Assembly: GCA_015296075.1 (NCBI GenBank)
Contig: DVDV01000273.1
Coordinates: forward strand, 1-40,995
Direction of reading: 5' to 3'
DNA: 40,995 nt
From: Leptolyngbyaceae cyanobacterium M33_DOE_097
GTDB taxonomy: Bacteria; Cyanobacteriota; Cyanobacteriia; Leptolyngbyales; Leptolyngbyaceae
The position numbers and the translations under genes are program-made. The notes beneath the pieces were generated by a model. It searched no databases. It was given only the letters and a program-made list of their open reading frames with translations, and was not told where the DNA came from. Shown here one piece after another: positions 1-8,267 of the stretch (its first letter is position 1; each line of letters begins with the position of its first letter).

Positions 1-37
1 AAGCAGGCTATACACTAATCCTTGGGCGTGTTGAACA

Positions 38-403
38 ATGGTTTCCATAACCGTTCAGTTAAATTTTGATTACGCCCTTTCTTTCAGATTTTTCCTTCTT
101 TGGCAACCCCTTGTTGAAACTGGTGCAAGATCTCAGTTAGCAAACACCTTACTAGGAAGCGGAATCGGTGCAGCTGGTGGCGGTTTGGTCGGTGCATTGA
201 TTGGCTGGGGTGTGCCTGAGGAGCAAGCAAACTATTACAATACTCGCCTCAACGAGCATGGTCATTATCTAATCATGGTTGAGGGAACCCAGCGAGATAT
301 ACAGACTGCTGAATCGATTTTAGGAAATCATGGTATTCAAGATTGGAATACCTACGACGTTCCCCGCTCAAGCAGCGATCGCCCAAGTACCGTAGGTCTC
401 TAG
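38..403 (+). pseudogene. General stress protein-like C-terminal fragment, 5' end degraded
   Basis: From about residue 35 the 121-residue product resembles the C-terminal half of cyanobacterial general-stress (YflT/17M-like) proteins: a glycine-rich hydrophobic segment (GSGIGAAGGGLVGALIGWG), a PEEQANYYNTRL helix, then HYLIMVEGT and AESILGNHGIQDW. Family members usually have a further N-terminal domain of roughly 80-100 residues. Here the first ~35 residues (MVSITVQLNFDYAL...) do not look like that domain. The frame is closed upstream by a TGA at 32-34, so the missing part does not continue leftward in this frame. Either the gene lost its 5' half or a frameshift lies near bases 1-120. A terminator-like hairpin follows at 443-471, which suggests the 3' end is authentic. 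Family assignment is moderate; pseudogene status is inferred. Confidence 0.45.
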
Positions 404-442
404 GTTCACTTCGCTCAGCATCGTCTTCATACTTGACGAGTT

Positions 443-471
443 TAGGATGAGAGTCACAGGCTTTCATCCTA
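443..471 (+). terminator. Terminator-like hairpin after the stress-protein fragment
   Basis: Arms TAGGATGA (443-450) and TCATCCTA (464-471) pair perfectly over 8 bp with a 13-nt loop and are followed by a T-rich stretch (tttcttatactttt). This fits a Rho-independent terminator 40 nt past the stop at 403. Confidence 0.5.
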
Positions 472-833
472 TTTCTTATACTTTTACTGCTTTAGCTGAA
501 GTTGTATATACAAAACCGATTATTTTGTGATCAGCAACTAAAAAATAGTTGTACTTAAAGATTTTAGGTTACAGTTTATTTTATCGAGCCACATTGTAGA
601 GTTAAAGTGAGCTAACCAAAAGCATCTTAAGGCTTCTTTTTCTTTTGTTTAAAAATATTTGGAGTAGGTTGTAATAATAGCCAGTAGGGAATTATCTCAA
701 CTCGGTTTTTCTATCAATATCGTGTACCTGCTGAAATACTCTTTCTGATAGAAGATTTTTTCTATCTTTTAGTAGATACTTTCAAACCAGCAGCTTGCGA
801 CACAATTGTTTGTAGAAAAGGTAAATAAAACGT
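472..833. other. AT-rich intergenic region upstream of the PAS kinase
   Basis: No ORF with coding character is visible. The stretch is AT-rich and presumably holds the promoter and leader of the PAS kinase gene, but I cannot point to a convincing -35/-10 pair or operator. No strong Shine-Dalgarno sequence precedes the ATG at 834; only a weak AAGGTAAATAAAACGT leader is present. Confidence 0.4.
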
Positions 834-3800
834 ATGACTGAAGTCAGTAAGACAGCCACCGAGGAGGTGTTTGTCGCAAGAGGTGAGCTTGATGCATTAC
901 TTCGCTCTGGCTTTTCTACAAGCAAAACCGTCGCGCTACAACCTCTGCTCGACTTGCCTGAGCTGCGATCGCAACGATTTAAAACAGCCCTGGGGCTTTT
1001 GCTAAACGCCTGTTGCCCAGCATTTTTGGTCTGGGGGCGCGATCGCCTGCTGTTCTACAACAATGCTTACGCTGACTTGCTTGAGCAGAGTGATATTTTG
1101 GCACCTTTGGGTCAATCGATTAATCAAACTCGCAACCGTGATTGGCGACAGGTGCGATCGCGGGTAGAACAGACTTTTGCAACCGGACAGGCTGCCCGAT
1201 ACGAAAATGAAGGGTTACTTGGAAAATTAAGCAATTCCATTAAAGTGGGCATTTTTACCTGGGCATACGCACCTTTATGGGATGCAGTCGGTAAGGTAGA
1301 GGGTGCCTTTGTAACAGGCTACCCAGTGTTTAACGCTCAGGGAAACTCTTCTGTTCATGCTGAAACAGTTGTCGCAGATTTAGACCATGAAACTGTTGCA
1401 CCCGCAAATGCGATCTCGTTTCATCAGATTGGTGACCACCTACCGATGATGATTTGGATCTCGGCACCCGACGGAGCCGGAGCCTGGTTTAACCAGCCAT
1501 GGTATGAGTTTACGGGTCAAACACAAGAAGAAGCATTAGGTGATGGTTGGCTGACGATGTTACACCCCGATGACGCGGTGGTGGTGTATCAAACATGTAT
1601 GCAGGCTCATCAAAACCATGAGTCGGTGCAGCTTGAGTATCGGTTGCGGCGGCACGATGGTCAGTATCGTTGGGTTTTTGATTCGGCTGTTCCCTGGTTT
1701 GACAAAAACGGCGCTTATCTCGGCTATATCGGTTCCATCATCGATATTACTGAGCGCAAACGCATCGAAACCGATCGCAAACAAGCGCAGATAGAGCGAG
1801 AACGCTTATTTACAGAACTGGCGGAAGAACGTGCCCATTTTGAGGCTGTGCTACGTCAGATGCCGGAAGGAGTGCTAATTGCTGATGCAGCTACAGGCAA
1901 TTTAGTGTTAGCCAACGATCAGACGAAGCAGATTCTTTGTTATAAGCATGAGCTAAACGTTGAGCTGAAGTCTCAAGAACTTCTGGTACCATTTCAGGCT
2001 TATCGTCCCGATGGGCGACTATATGCGGTCGAAGAATATCCGCTGATGCGATCGCTGCAACAGGGCGAAGTGATTAGCCATGAAGAGATAGAGCTTCGCT
2101 ATGACGATGGTAGACGCATCATTATTGATGTTAACTCTTCCCCTATTTTTGACAGCCAGGGCAACATTACCTCAGCAGTTGCAGTGTTTCAAGACATTAC
2201 AGAACGACAGCAGACCGAAGCCGCCCTGCGATCAAGTGAGATCTCGCACCGTACCTTGAGTGAGGCAGTTCCCGATTTTGTCTGGGCGTGTGATGAGAAT
2301 GGTCGCGCTGATTTTGTAAATGCTCGCTGGCTAGAATATACCGGGCTAACGATTGAAGAACTGAATCGGGGCGGACTTGATCAGGTCAACCATCCAGATG
2401 ACTTCCCGCGACTGATGGCAGAGTGGGAGAGCGCTCGCCAACGAGGAGAATCATTTGAATCAGAATTTCGCTATCGCCGCAAAGATGGTGAATATCGTTG
2501 GTTTATGGGTCGGGCTGTGCCAATCAAAGATGACAGGGGTAAGATCGTGCGCTGGGTTGGCACAACAACCGATATCCACGCGCTCAAACAGGCTGAAGCC
2601 GCTCTCCGCCAAAGTGAAACGATTCTCAAGTCGTTTATTGCGAGTTCTCCGATTGGAATGGCATTTTTTGATCGAGATTTTCGCTACATCTACGCAAATG
2701 AAGCCTTAGCCGCGATTAACGGCATTCCTTTAAGCGATCACCTCAATCGCACGCTTCGAGAAGTGTTACCGCAGTGGGCACCAATTGTTGAACCGATCTT
2801 CCAACAGGTGATGGATTCTCAAATCCCCTTGTTAAATCAGGAGGTTATTGGCGCAACGAATCCTGATGACTTTGTGCGTTATTGTCTGGTGAATTTCTTC
2901 CCGGTTTGCCTGCCCGATGGAACGGTGATTGGTCTGGGTGTAACCGACTTGGATATAACAGAACACCGACAGGCTGAAGAAGCTCTGCGCCGCAGTGAAG
3001 AACGACTGCGCATTAGCCAAGACCTCTCGCTTGATGGGTTTACGATTTTGGATTGTGTGCGCGACGAAACACATGCGATCGCTGATTTTGTTTGGTCCTA
3101 CGTTAATCCTAAAGCGGCTGAAATCTTGCAACACCCTGCGGCAGAGCTAATTGGACAAAGCCTGCTCAGCGTGCTACCGAGTAATCGATTCAACCTGGAT
3201 CTGTTTGAGCGTTACGTTAGGGTTGTTGAAACCGGTGAATCCCACGATATAGAGCTAAATTATGAAGCCGCTGGAATGCTGCGTTGGTTCCGGAATATGG
3301 CGGTCAAACTTGAAGATGGAGTTGCCGTTTTCTTTAGCGACATCACAGAGCGCAAACACTCTGAGCAAGCGTTGTTAGCGAGTGAGACAACCGCCCGCCG
3401 CCGAGCCGAAGAGTTAGCCGCTTTAATGGAAGTCACACCTGCCGCTATTTGGATTGCGCGTGACCCTCTATGTCATCGGGTCAATGCGAACCAGACGGCC
3501 CATCAGTTGATGCGAACTCAACCGGGCATCGTCACTACCGCTACACCCGAAGATGGCAACTGTGTGCTGCCGTTTAAGCAACTCAGGAATGGACAAGAGC
3601 TTGCACCCCAGGATTTGCCACTACAAAAAGCCATTCGGTTAGGGCAAGAGATTGTAGATGAACTGGAATTTGTCTTTGAGGATGGCACAGTTCGATTTCT
3701 CTACGGTAAGGCGGTGCCGCTGCATAACGCCGATGGTCAGGTAAGAGGGGCGGTTGCAGCCTTTATCGATATCAGCGATCGCAAGCAAATTGAGCAAGCC

Positions 3801-6800
3801 TTGCAAAGCAGTGAAGAACGCTTACGGTTTGCGTTAGAAGGGGCTGACCTCGGCACGTGGGAATATGATTTAGTATCTGGTCAAATCATCTGGTCTGAGC
3901 GAACTCGAATCATGACTGGAGTTCCACTGGATGTTCCTGTGGATTATGAACGATTCATCCATTCAATTCATCCCGACGATCGCAACTGGGTCAGCCTTGC
4001 CATTGAACGGGCGATCGCTGAGCAGTCACTTTACGATGTTGAAATGCGGATCATTTGGGCAGATGGCTCAACGCATTGGGTGCGATCGATTGGGCGGACG
4101 CAATATGACGATCACGGTACGCCAGTGCGCATGATCGGTGTAGCTCTGGATGTCACGGCTCGCAAACAAACCGAAGCGGCACTGCGACAAAGCGAAGAAC
4201 GTCTGCGGCTAGCGATGGAAGGGGCGCAAATGGCGACCTGGGATGTGGATTTGATCACTGGAAAAGCGATTTGGTCTGACTACCACTTCGCAGTCTTAGG
4301 CTATGAGCCTACTTCAACTGGGGAAGCATCTGTCGCGTTGTGGTATGACCGCGTTCATCCTGACGATCGCGATTGGGTGACGCAAGAATGGAATCAGGCT
4401 CAGCAAGAACACCGCCTCTACCGAGCTGAGTATCGAGTGATTCGGGCAGATAATGGGCAACTTGCCTGGATAGAAGGGCTGGGCAGGTTTACCTACAACC
4501 AAAACGATGAGGCGATTCGCTCGATTGGCATTTTGCTGGATATCAGCGATCGCAAGCAAACAGAAATCAGCTTAGCGGCTCAAGAACAACGATACCGCTA
4601 CATTTTTCAGGCGGTCAATGTCTCAATTTGGGAAGAAGATTTTTCGGAAGTAAAAGCGGCGATTGATCAGCTGAAAGCAACAGGCATCAAGGACTTTCGC
4701 CAGTATTTCAGTGAGCATCCCGAATTTGTCCAGGAAGCGATCGACAAAGTACGCTTATGCGATATTAACCAGGCTTCGCTACAACTATTTAAAGCTCAAG
4801 ATAAAGTTGAGTTGTTAAATTCCCTAGAGCAAATTTTTACCCCTGAAACTCAAGCTGCTTTTGTTGAAGAACTTGTTGCAATTGCCAGAGAAGAAACGAG
4901 TTTTGCAACTGAGACAGTGCTGCGAACACTGCAAGGCGAGCATATAAATGTCTGGTTTAGCATTTCCTTTCCACCTCCCGCAGAACCCTACGATCGCGTG
5001 TTGATTTCACTGCTGGATATTAGCGATCGCAAACGCACAGAAGCAGCCCTGCGAGAGAGTGAAGGACAGTTGCGATTGGCTCAGCAAGCGGCAGGCGCGG
5101 GTCTCTGGGATTGGAACATTGAGAGTAATCAGGTTACGTGGTCGGAGGAATACTATCAACTTTATGGATTGGATCGTCGATCCGTTATGCCTTCCTATGA
5201 AAACTGGTTGATGTCTATTTTAGAAATCGATCGCGAGCGGGTCGATCGGGCAGCCCGCGAAGCCCTGGAATACTGCACCAACTTAAATGTCGAGTTTCGC
5301 GTTCAACATCCAACTAAAGGGTTGTGTTGGCTAACGGCAATTGGACAGACCTTTTATAACGCTGATGGGCAACCGATTCGCATGACTGGAATTGCACTCA
5401 ATATCAGCGATCGCAAACAAGCCGAAGCCGCCCTGCGAGACAGTGAAGAACGGTTGCGTCTGGCACTGGTGGCTGCCCATCAAGGACTGTATGACTTAAA
5501 TGTGCAAACAGGCGAGGCAATTGTCAGTCCAGAGTATGCCCAAATGTTAGGCTACGAGCCGAGTGAGTTTAAGGAGACGCAGGAAAAATGGCGCGATCGG
5601 CTCCACCCCGATGATATGGCTGCGACCTATCAAGCCTATGTGGACTATGTCAGTGGTAAGCTTGACACCTATCGAGTCGAGTTTAGACAGCGCACAAAAC
5701 AAGGAAGCTGGAAGTGGATTCTTTCATTAGGCAAGATTGTGGCTTGGGATGGTGATGGCAGTCCTCTTCGTATGGTGGGCACGCATACCGATATTACCGA
5801 CCTCAAGCAGGCACAACAGGAGCGAGAAAAGCTACTAGCTCGTGAGCAAGCAGCCCGCGAACAAGCTGAAAATGCCAATCGCATCAAAGATGAGTTTTTG
5901 GCAGTGCTTTCCCATGAGTTGAGATCGCCGCTCAACCCTATTCTTGGCTGGTCGCGACTTTTGCAAACCGGGAAGCTCAACGAGACTAAGACCCAACAAG
6001 CTCTAGAAACAATTGAGCGAAATGCTCGCTTGCAATCCGAGCTAATTGAAGACTTACTCGATGTTTCTCGGATCTTGCAGGGTAAGCTGAGTCTGGCGGT
6101 TAGTCCCGTGAATCTAACCACTACTGTGCAGGCGGCGATCGAAACTGTGCGATTAGCGGCTGAAGCAAAATCGATTCAACTCGAGATGAGGCTGGAATCA
6201 AGGGGAGGACTGGTGCTGGGCGATTCAACTCGATTACAACAAGTTGTGTGGAACTTACTTTCAAATGGAGTCAAGTTTACACCAGCGGGAGGTCGCGTTG
6301 AAGTGCGTTTAGAGCAGATAGAAAGACAAATTGAAGGACAGACAAGCAGAAGTATAGAAGGACAAGAGATCAACCCTCTCAGCTCTCAAACAGCCACCAC
6401 TTCGCTGCTTCACCCGTATGCCCAAATTACAGTTAGTGATACGGGTAAAGGAATTGCCCCTGACTTTTTACCCTATGTATTTGACTATTTTCGGCAGGAA
6501 GATGGCGCAACCACCCGCAAGTTTGGCGGTTTAGGGTTAGGACTGGCGATCGTCCGTCACCTTGTAGAACTGCATGGGGGAACGATTCGAGTGGAAAGCC
6601 CCGGAGAGAATAGGGGAGCAACATTCATCGTGCAACTGCCCCTACTCAAGGAAGAAGATCCAGACATGAGGGAAAGCGTGACAAATGCAGCTCTGAAACT
6701 CCCAACCGTTTACCCTCTGGCTAATCTACACATCCTCGTTGTCGATGATGATGCCGATACTCGCGACTTGATTGTTTTCTTACTAGAACAATCGGGAGCC

Positions 6801-7100
6801 TCGGTCACTTCGGCAAGTTCGGCAGCGAAAGGGATTGAGGCTCTCTTACAAACTCGATTTGACATTTTGGTTAGTGATATTGGCATGCCTGAAATGGATG
6901 GTTATATGCTGATGCGTCAGATTCGATCGCTCCCCAATGAGCAGAGAAGACAGATACCCGCGATCGCATTAACCGCCTATGCAGGCGAAATTGATTATCA
7001 GCAGGCGATCGCAGCCGGGTTTCAACGACATATCTCTAAACCTGTCAGCCCCAATGACTTAATCAAAGCAATCTTACAATTGTTAGGACGAGACACTTAA
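834..7100 (+). CDS. Multi-PAS hybrid sensor histidine kinase with C-terminal receiver (2088 aa)
   Basis: A soluble sensor kinase; no transmembrane segment is evident. I count about twelve PAS/PAC units from roughly residue 50 to 1660. Most end in a PAC-like D-I-[ST]-[DE]-R-K/H linker followed by a short coiled segment of the ALRxSEERLR type. The kinase core follows: an H-box (SHELRSPLNP) with the expected phospho-accepting His1694, an N-box with Asn1811 (LLSNGVKFTP), then DTGKGIAP and GGLGLGLAI. The last ~125 residues are a receiver domain (ILVVDDDADTRD), with phospho-acceptor Asp2015 in VSDIGMPEMDGY and a KP motif near the end. By family, it should autophosphorylate on His and pass phosphate to its own receiver, probably then to an HPt protein or separate regulator not in the window. 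The signal is unknown; PAS domains may bind haem, flavin or small ligands, and none can be assigned from sequence. The gene stands alone. Confidence 0.95.
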   Translation: MTEVSKTATEEVFVARGELDALLRSGFSTSKTVALQPLLDLPELRSQRFKTALGLLLNACCPAFLVWGRDRLLFYNNAYADLLEQSDILAPLGQSINQTRNRDWRQVRSRVEQTFATGQAARYENEGLLGKLSNSIKVGIFTWAYAPLWDAVGKVEGAFVTGYPVFNAQGNSSVHAETVVADLDHETVAPANAISFHQIGDHLPMMIWISAPDGAGAWFNQPWYEFTGQTQEEALGDGWLTMLHPDDAVVVYQTCMQAHQNHESVQLEYRLRRHDGQYRWVFDSAVPWFDKNGAYLGYIGSIIDITERKRIETDRKQAQIERERLFTELAEERAHFEAVLRQMPEGVLIADAATGNLVLANDQTKQILCYKHELNVELKSQELLVPFQAYRPDGRLYAVEEYPLMRSLQQGEVISHEEIELRYDDGRRIIIDVNSSPIFDSQGNITSAVAVFQDITERQQTEAALRSSEISHRTLSEAVPDFVWACDENGRADFVNARWLEYTGLTIEELNRGGLDQVNHPDDFPRLMAEWESARQRGESFESEFRYRRKDGEYRWFMGRAVPIKDDRGKIVRWVGTTTDIHALKQAEAALRQSETILKSFIASSPIGMAFFDRDFRYIYANEALAAINGIPLSDHLNRTLREVLPQWAPIVEPIFQQVMDSQIPLLNQEVIGATNPDDFVRYCLVNFFPVCLPDGTVIGLGVTDLDITEHRQAEEALRRSEERLRISQDLSLDGFTILDCVRDETHAIADFVWSYVNPKAAEILQHPAAELIGQSLLSVLPSNRFNLDLFERYVRVVETGESHDIELNYEAAGMLRWFRNMAVKLEDGVAVFFSDITERKHSEQALLASETTARRRAEELAALMEVTPAAIWIARDPLCHRVNANQTAHQLMRTQPGIVTTATPEDGNCVLPFKQLRNGQELAPQDLPLQKAIRLGQEIVDELEFVFEDGTVRFLYGKAVPLHNADGQVRGAVAAFIDISDRKQIEQALQSSEERLRFALEGADLGTWEYDLVSGQIIWSERTRIMTGVPLDVPVDYERFIHSIHPDDRNWVSLAIERAIAEQSLYDVEMRIIWADGSTHWVRSIGRTQYDDHGTPVRMIGVALDVTARKQTEAALRQSEERLRLAMEGAQMATWDVDLITGKAIWSDYHFAVLGYEPTSTGEASVALWYDRVHPDDRDWVTQEWNQAQQEHRLYRAEYRVIRADNGQLAWIEGLGRFTYNQNDEAIRSIGILLDISDRKQTEISLAAQEQRYRYIFQAVNVSIWEEDFSEVKAAIDQLKATGIKDFRQYFSEHPEFVQEAIDKVRLCDINQASLQLFKAQDKVELLNSLEQIFTPETQAAFVEELVAIAREETSFATETVLRTLQGEHINVWFSISFPPPAEPYDRVLISLLDISDRKRTEAALRESEGQLRLAQQAAGAGLWDWNIESNQVTWSEEYYQLYGLDRRSVMPSYENWLMSILEIDRERVDRAAREALEYCTNLNVEFRVQHPTKGLCWLTAIGQTFYNADGQPIRMTGIALNISDRKQAEAALRDSEERLRLALVAAHQGLYDLNVQTGEAIVSPEYAQMLGYEPSEFKETQEKWRDRLHPDDMAATYQAYVDYVSGKLDTYRVEFRQRTKQGSWKWILSLGKIVAWDGDGSPLRMVGTHTDITDLKQAQQEREKLLAREQAAREQAENANRIKDEFLAVLSHELRSPLNPILGWSRLLQTGKLNETKTQQALETIERNARLQSELIEDLLDVSRILQGKLSLAVSPVNLTTTVQAAIETVRLAAEAKSIQLEMRLESRGGLVLGDSTRLQQVVWNLLSNGVKFTPAGGRVEVRLEQIERQIEGQTSRSIEGQEINPLSSQTATTSLLHPYAQITVSDTGKGIAPDFLPYVFDYFRQEDGATTRKFGGLGLGLAIVRHLVELHGGTIRVESPGENRGATFIVQLPLLKEEDPDMRESVTNAALKLPTVYPLANLHILVVDDDADTRDLIVFLLEQSGASVTSASSAAKGIEALLQTRFDILVSDIGMPEMDGYMLMRQIRSLPNEQRRQIPAIALTAYAGEIDYQQAIAAGFQRHISKPVSPNDLIKAILQLLGRDT

Positions 7101-7240
7101 CCTTCTCTATAAACCCCAAATAGCATTGTCTTCACTGCAAGCTTTGATCTCCTTGCGCTTAGACGCTGCTGCGCTAGAGAAAGAAAAGACTTTCAACCGT
7201 TTATCATCCCCTGCTCTGACTGAATCACTAAAAACCAAAT

Positions 7241-7319
7241 AACCGACCTCTCCTATTTTCATCTTCCTGTACAGGAATAATCCTGCGCTAGCAATTCAGA
7301 GATGAAAGAGAGATCGGTT
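7241..7319. terminator. Long imperfect hairpin downstream of the PAS kinase
   Basis: Outer arms AACCGACCTCTC (7241-7252) and GAGAGATCGGTT (7308-7319) pair with one mismatch. The next segments TTTCATC (7257-7263) and GATGAAA (7301-7307) extend the stem. A perfect 14-bp palindrome, TTCCTGTACAGGAA (7264-7277), sits in the loop. It lies between the kinase stop (7100) and the convergent methyltransferase stop (7577), so it may terminate one or both. A clear U-tract is missing. Confidence 0.4.
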
Positions 7320-7420
7320 AGAGATCGAATCAAGGAACTAAAGCCACCAATTGTGCTGATAATGATTCAACAAAAAAGAGAAATCATTTTACAGAATTGG
7401 AGTCATAGCGAAAGAGATTA

Positions 7421-7542
7421 TACCAATTCTCTAAATCCCATTTACAGATCCTCGCAGGGGCGGTTCGCGTTCGCGTAGCGTCTCCATCAGAGACAACGCC
7501 CTTACAGATAATCAGCTGTAGCCTAGTTTTGAAGAATTGGTA
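7421..7542. repeat. MITE-like element with 10-bp terminal inverted repeats
   Basis: Perfect inverted repeats TACCAATTCT (7421-7430) and AGAATTGGTA (7533-7542) bound about 120 bp. Inside are a GTCTC-catca-GAGAC hairpin and a GGGCGG...CGCCC pairing around a GCGTTCGCGTAGCG segment. Such small non-coding palindromic elements are frequent in filamentous cyanobacteria. No transposase is present. Family identity is inferred from shape only. Confidence 0.45.
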
Positions 7543-7576
7543 TTACAGAGGATACGCTTTCAAAAACCCCTTCAGG

Positions 7577-8248
7577 CTACTTAGAGGTTTCACTTTGCAA
7601 GTTTGCAGGTACTTTTTCGGGGATTGTCCACAGATAGACTGTATGGGTGCGGCTAGGGCCTTCGACTTGCACAACGCGATCGGGTTTCCAGTCTCCCATT
7701 GCAAAATCATGAGAGACGATTCGCGTACCCGGTTTCAGCTGTTGAAATAGCTGCGGTCTAAGTTTTACGTTCAGTTCTGGCAGGAGATACAGCGTGACAA
7801 CAGTAGCGTCACTAAATTGGCTAGTAAACAAATCTTGGTTGAGAAACTTGACGCGATCAGTAACACCTGCTTTTTGCGCATTCTCATTTGCTTCCCGGAT
7901 TCGCTCAGGGTTAATATCGATCCCGGTTGCCTGAATCCCAAATCGTTGCGCCGCTGTAATTGGAATACGTCCATCTCCACTACCCAAGTCATAGAGAACA
8001 TCTTTCTCATTCACATTGGCGATCGCCAGCATTTGATCAACAACGTTCTGAGGCGTAGGTACGTAAACAACATCAGGTTCTCGTAACTGCGTCGTTGGAG
8101 ATGATTGAGCTTGCTGTTGGTCAACGGGTGCAGCTTGCACTTGCTCAGAGGGGGTTGAGCGATCGGCTTGCACCTGATTACACCCTAGCGACGCGGCTCC
8201 GGCGGTTAAAACGCTGACCAGTAAAATATTAAACTTACGAGATGCCAT
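7577..8248 (-). CDS. Exported class I SAM-methyltransferase-like protein (223 aa)
   Basis: I place the start at the ATG at 8248 rather than the upstream in-frame start at 8266, because AGGAGG at 8255-8260 is ideally spaced for it. The product then begins MASRKFNILLVSVLTAG: a positively charged tip, a hydrophobic core and a Cys at 23. That is a signal peptide, possibly of lipoprotein type although the residues before Cys23 (SLG) make a weak lipobox. A Gln/Ser/Pro-rich linker follows to about residue 55. The methyltransferase fold starts near VVYVPTPQNVVDQM and has SAM motif I YDLGSGDGR (86-94) and an acidic GIDINPER strand end. Related signal-peptide-bearing methyltransferase-fold proteins exist in cyanobacteria and other bacteria; their substrate is not known to me. 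It is translated 19 nt after the APC permease stop, so the two are probably co-transcribed. Activity outside the cytoplasm is doubtful because SAM is cytoplasmic. Confidence 0.85.
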   Translation of the reverse strand: MASRKFNILLVSVLTAGAASLGCNQVQADRSTPSEQVQAAPVDQQQAQSSPTTQLREPDVVYVPTPQNVVDQMLAIANVNEKDVLYDLGSGDGRIPITAAQRFGIQATGIDINPERIREANENAQKAGVTDRVKFLNQDLFTSQFSDATVVTLYLLPELNVKLRPQLFQQLKPGTRIVSHDFAMGDWKPDRVVQVEGPSRTHTVYLWTIPEKVPANLQSETSK

Positions 8249-8267
8249 GATAAACCTCCTGATCAAG

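Noticed and set aside
273-467. Minus-strand frame of 64 codons near the left edge
   Set aside because: It overlaps the stress-protein fragment and the terminator hairpin and has no family resemblance.
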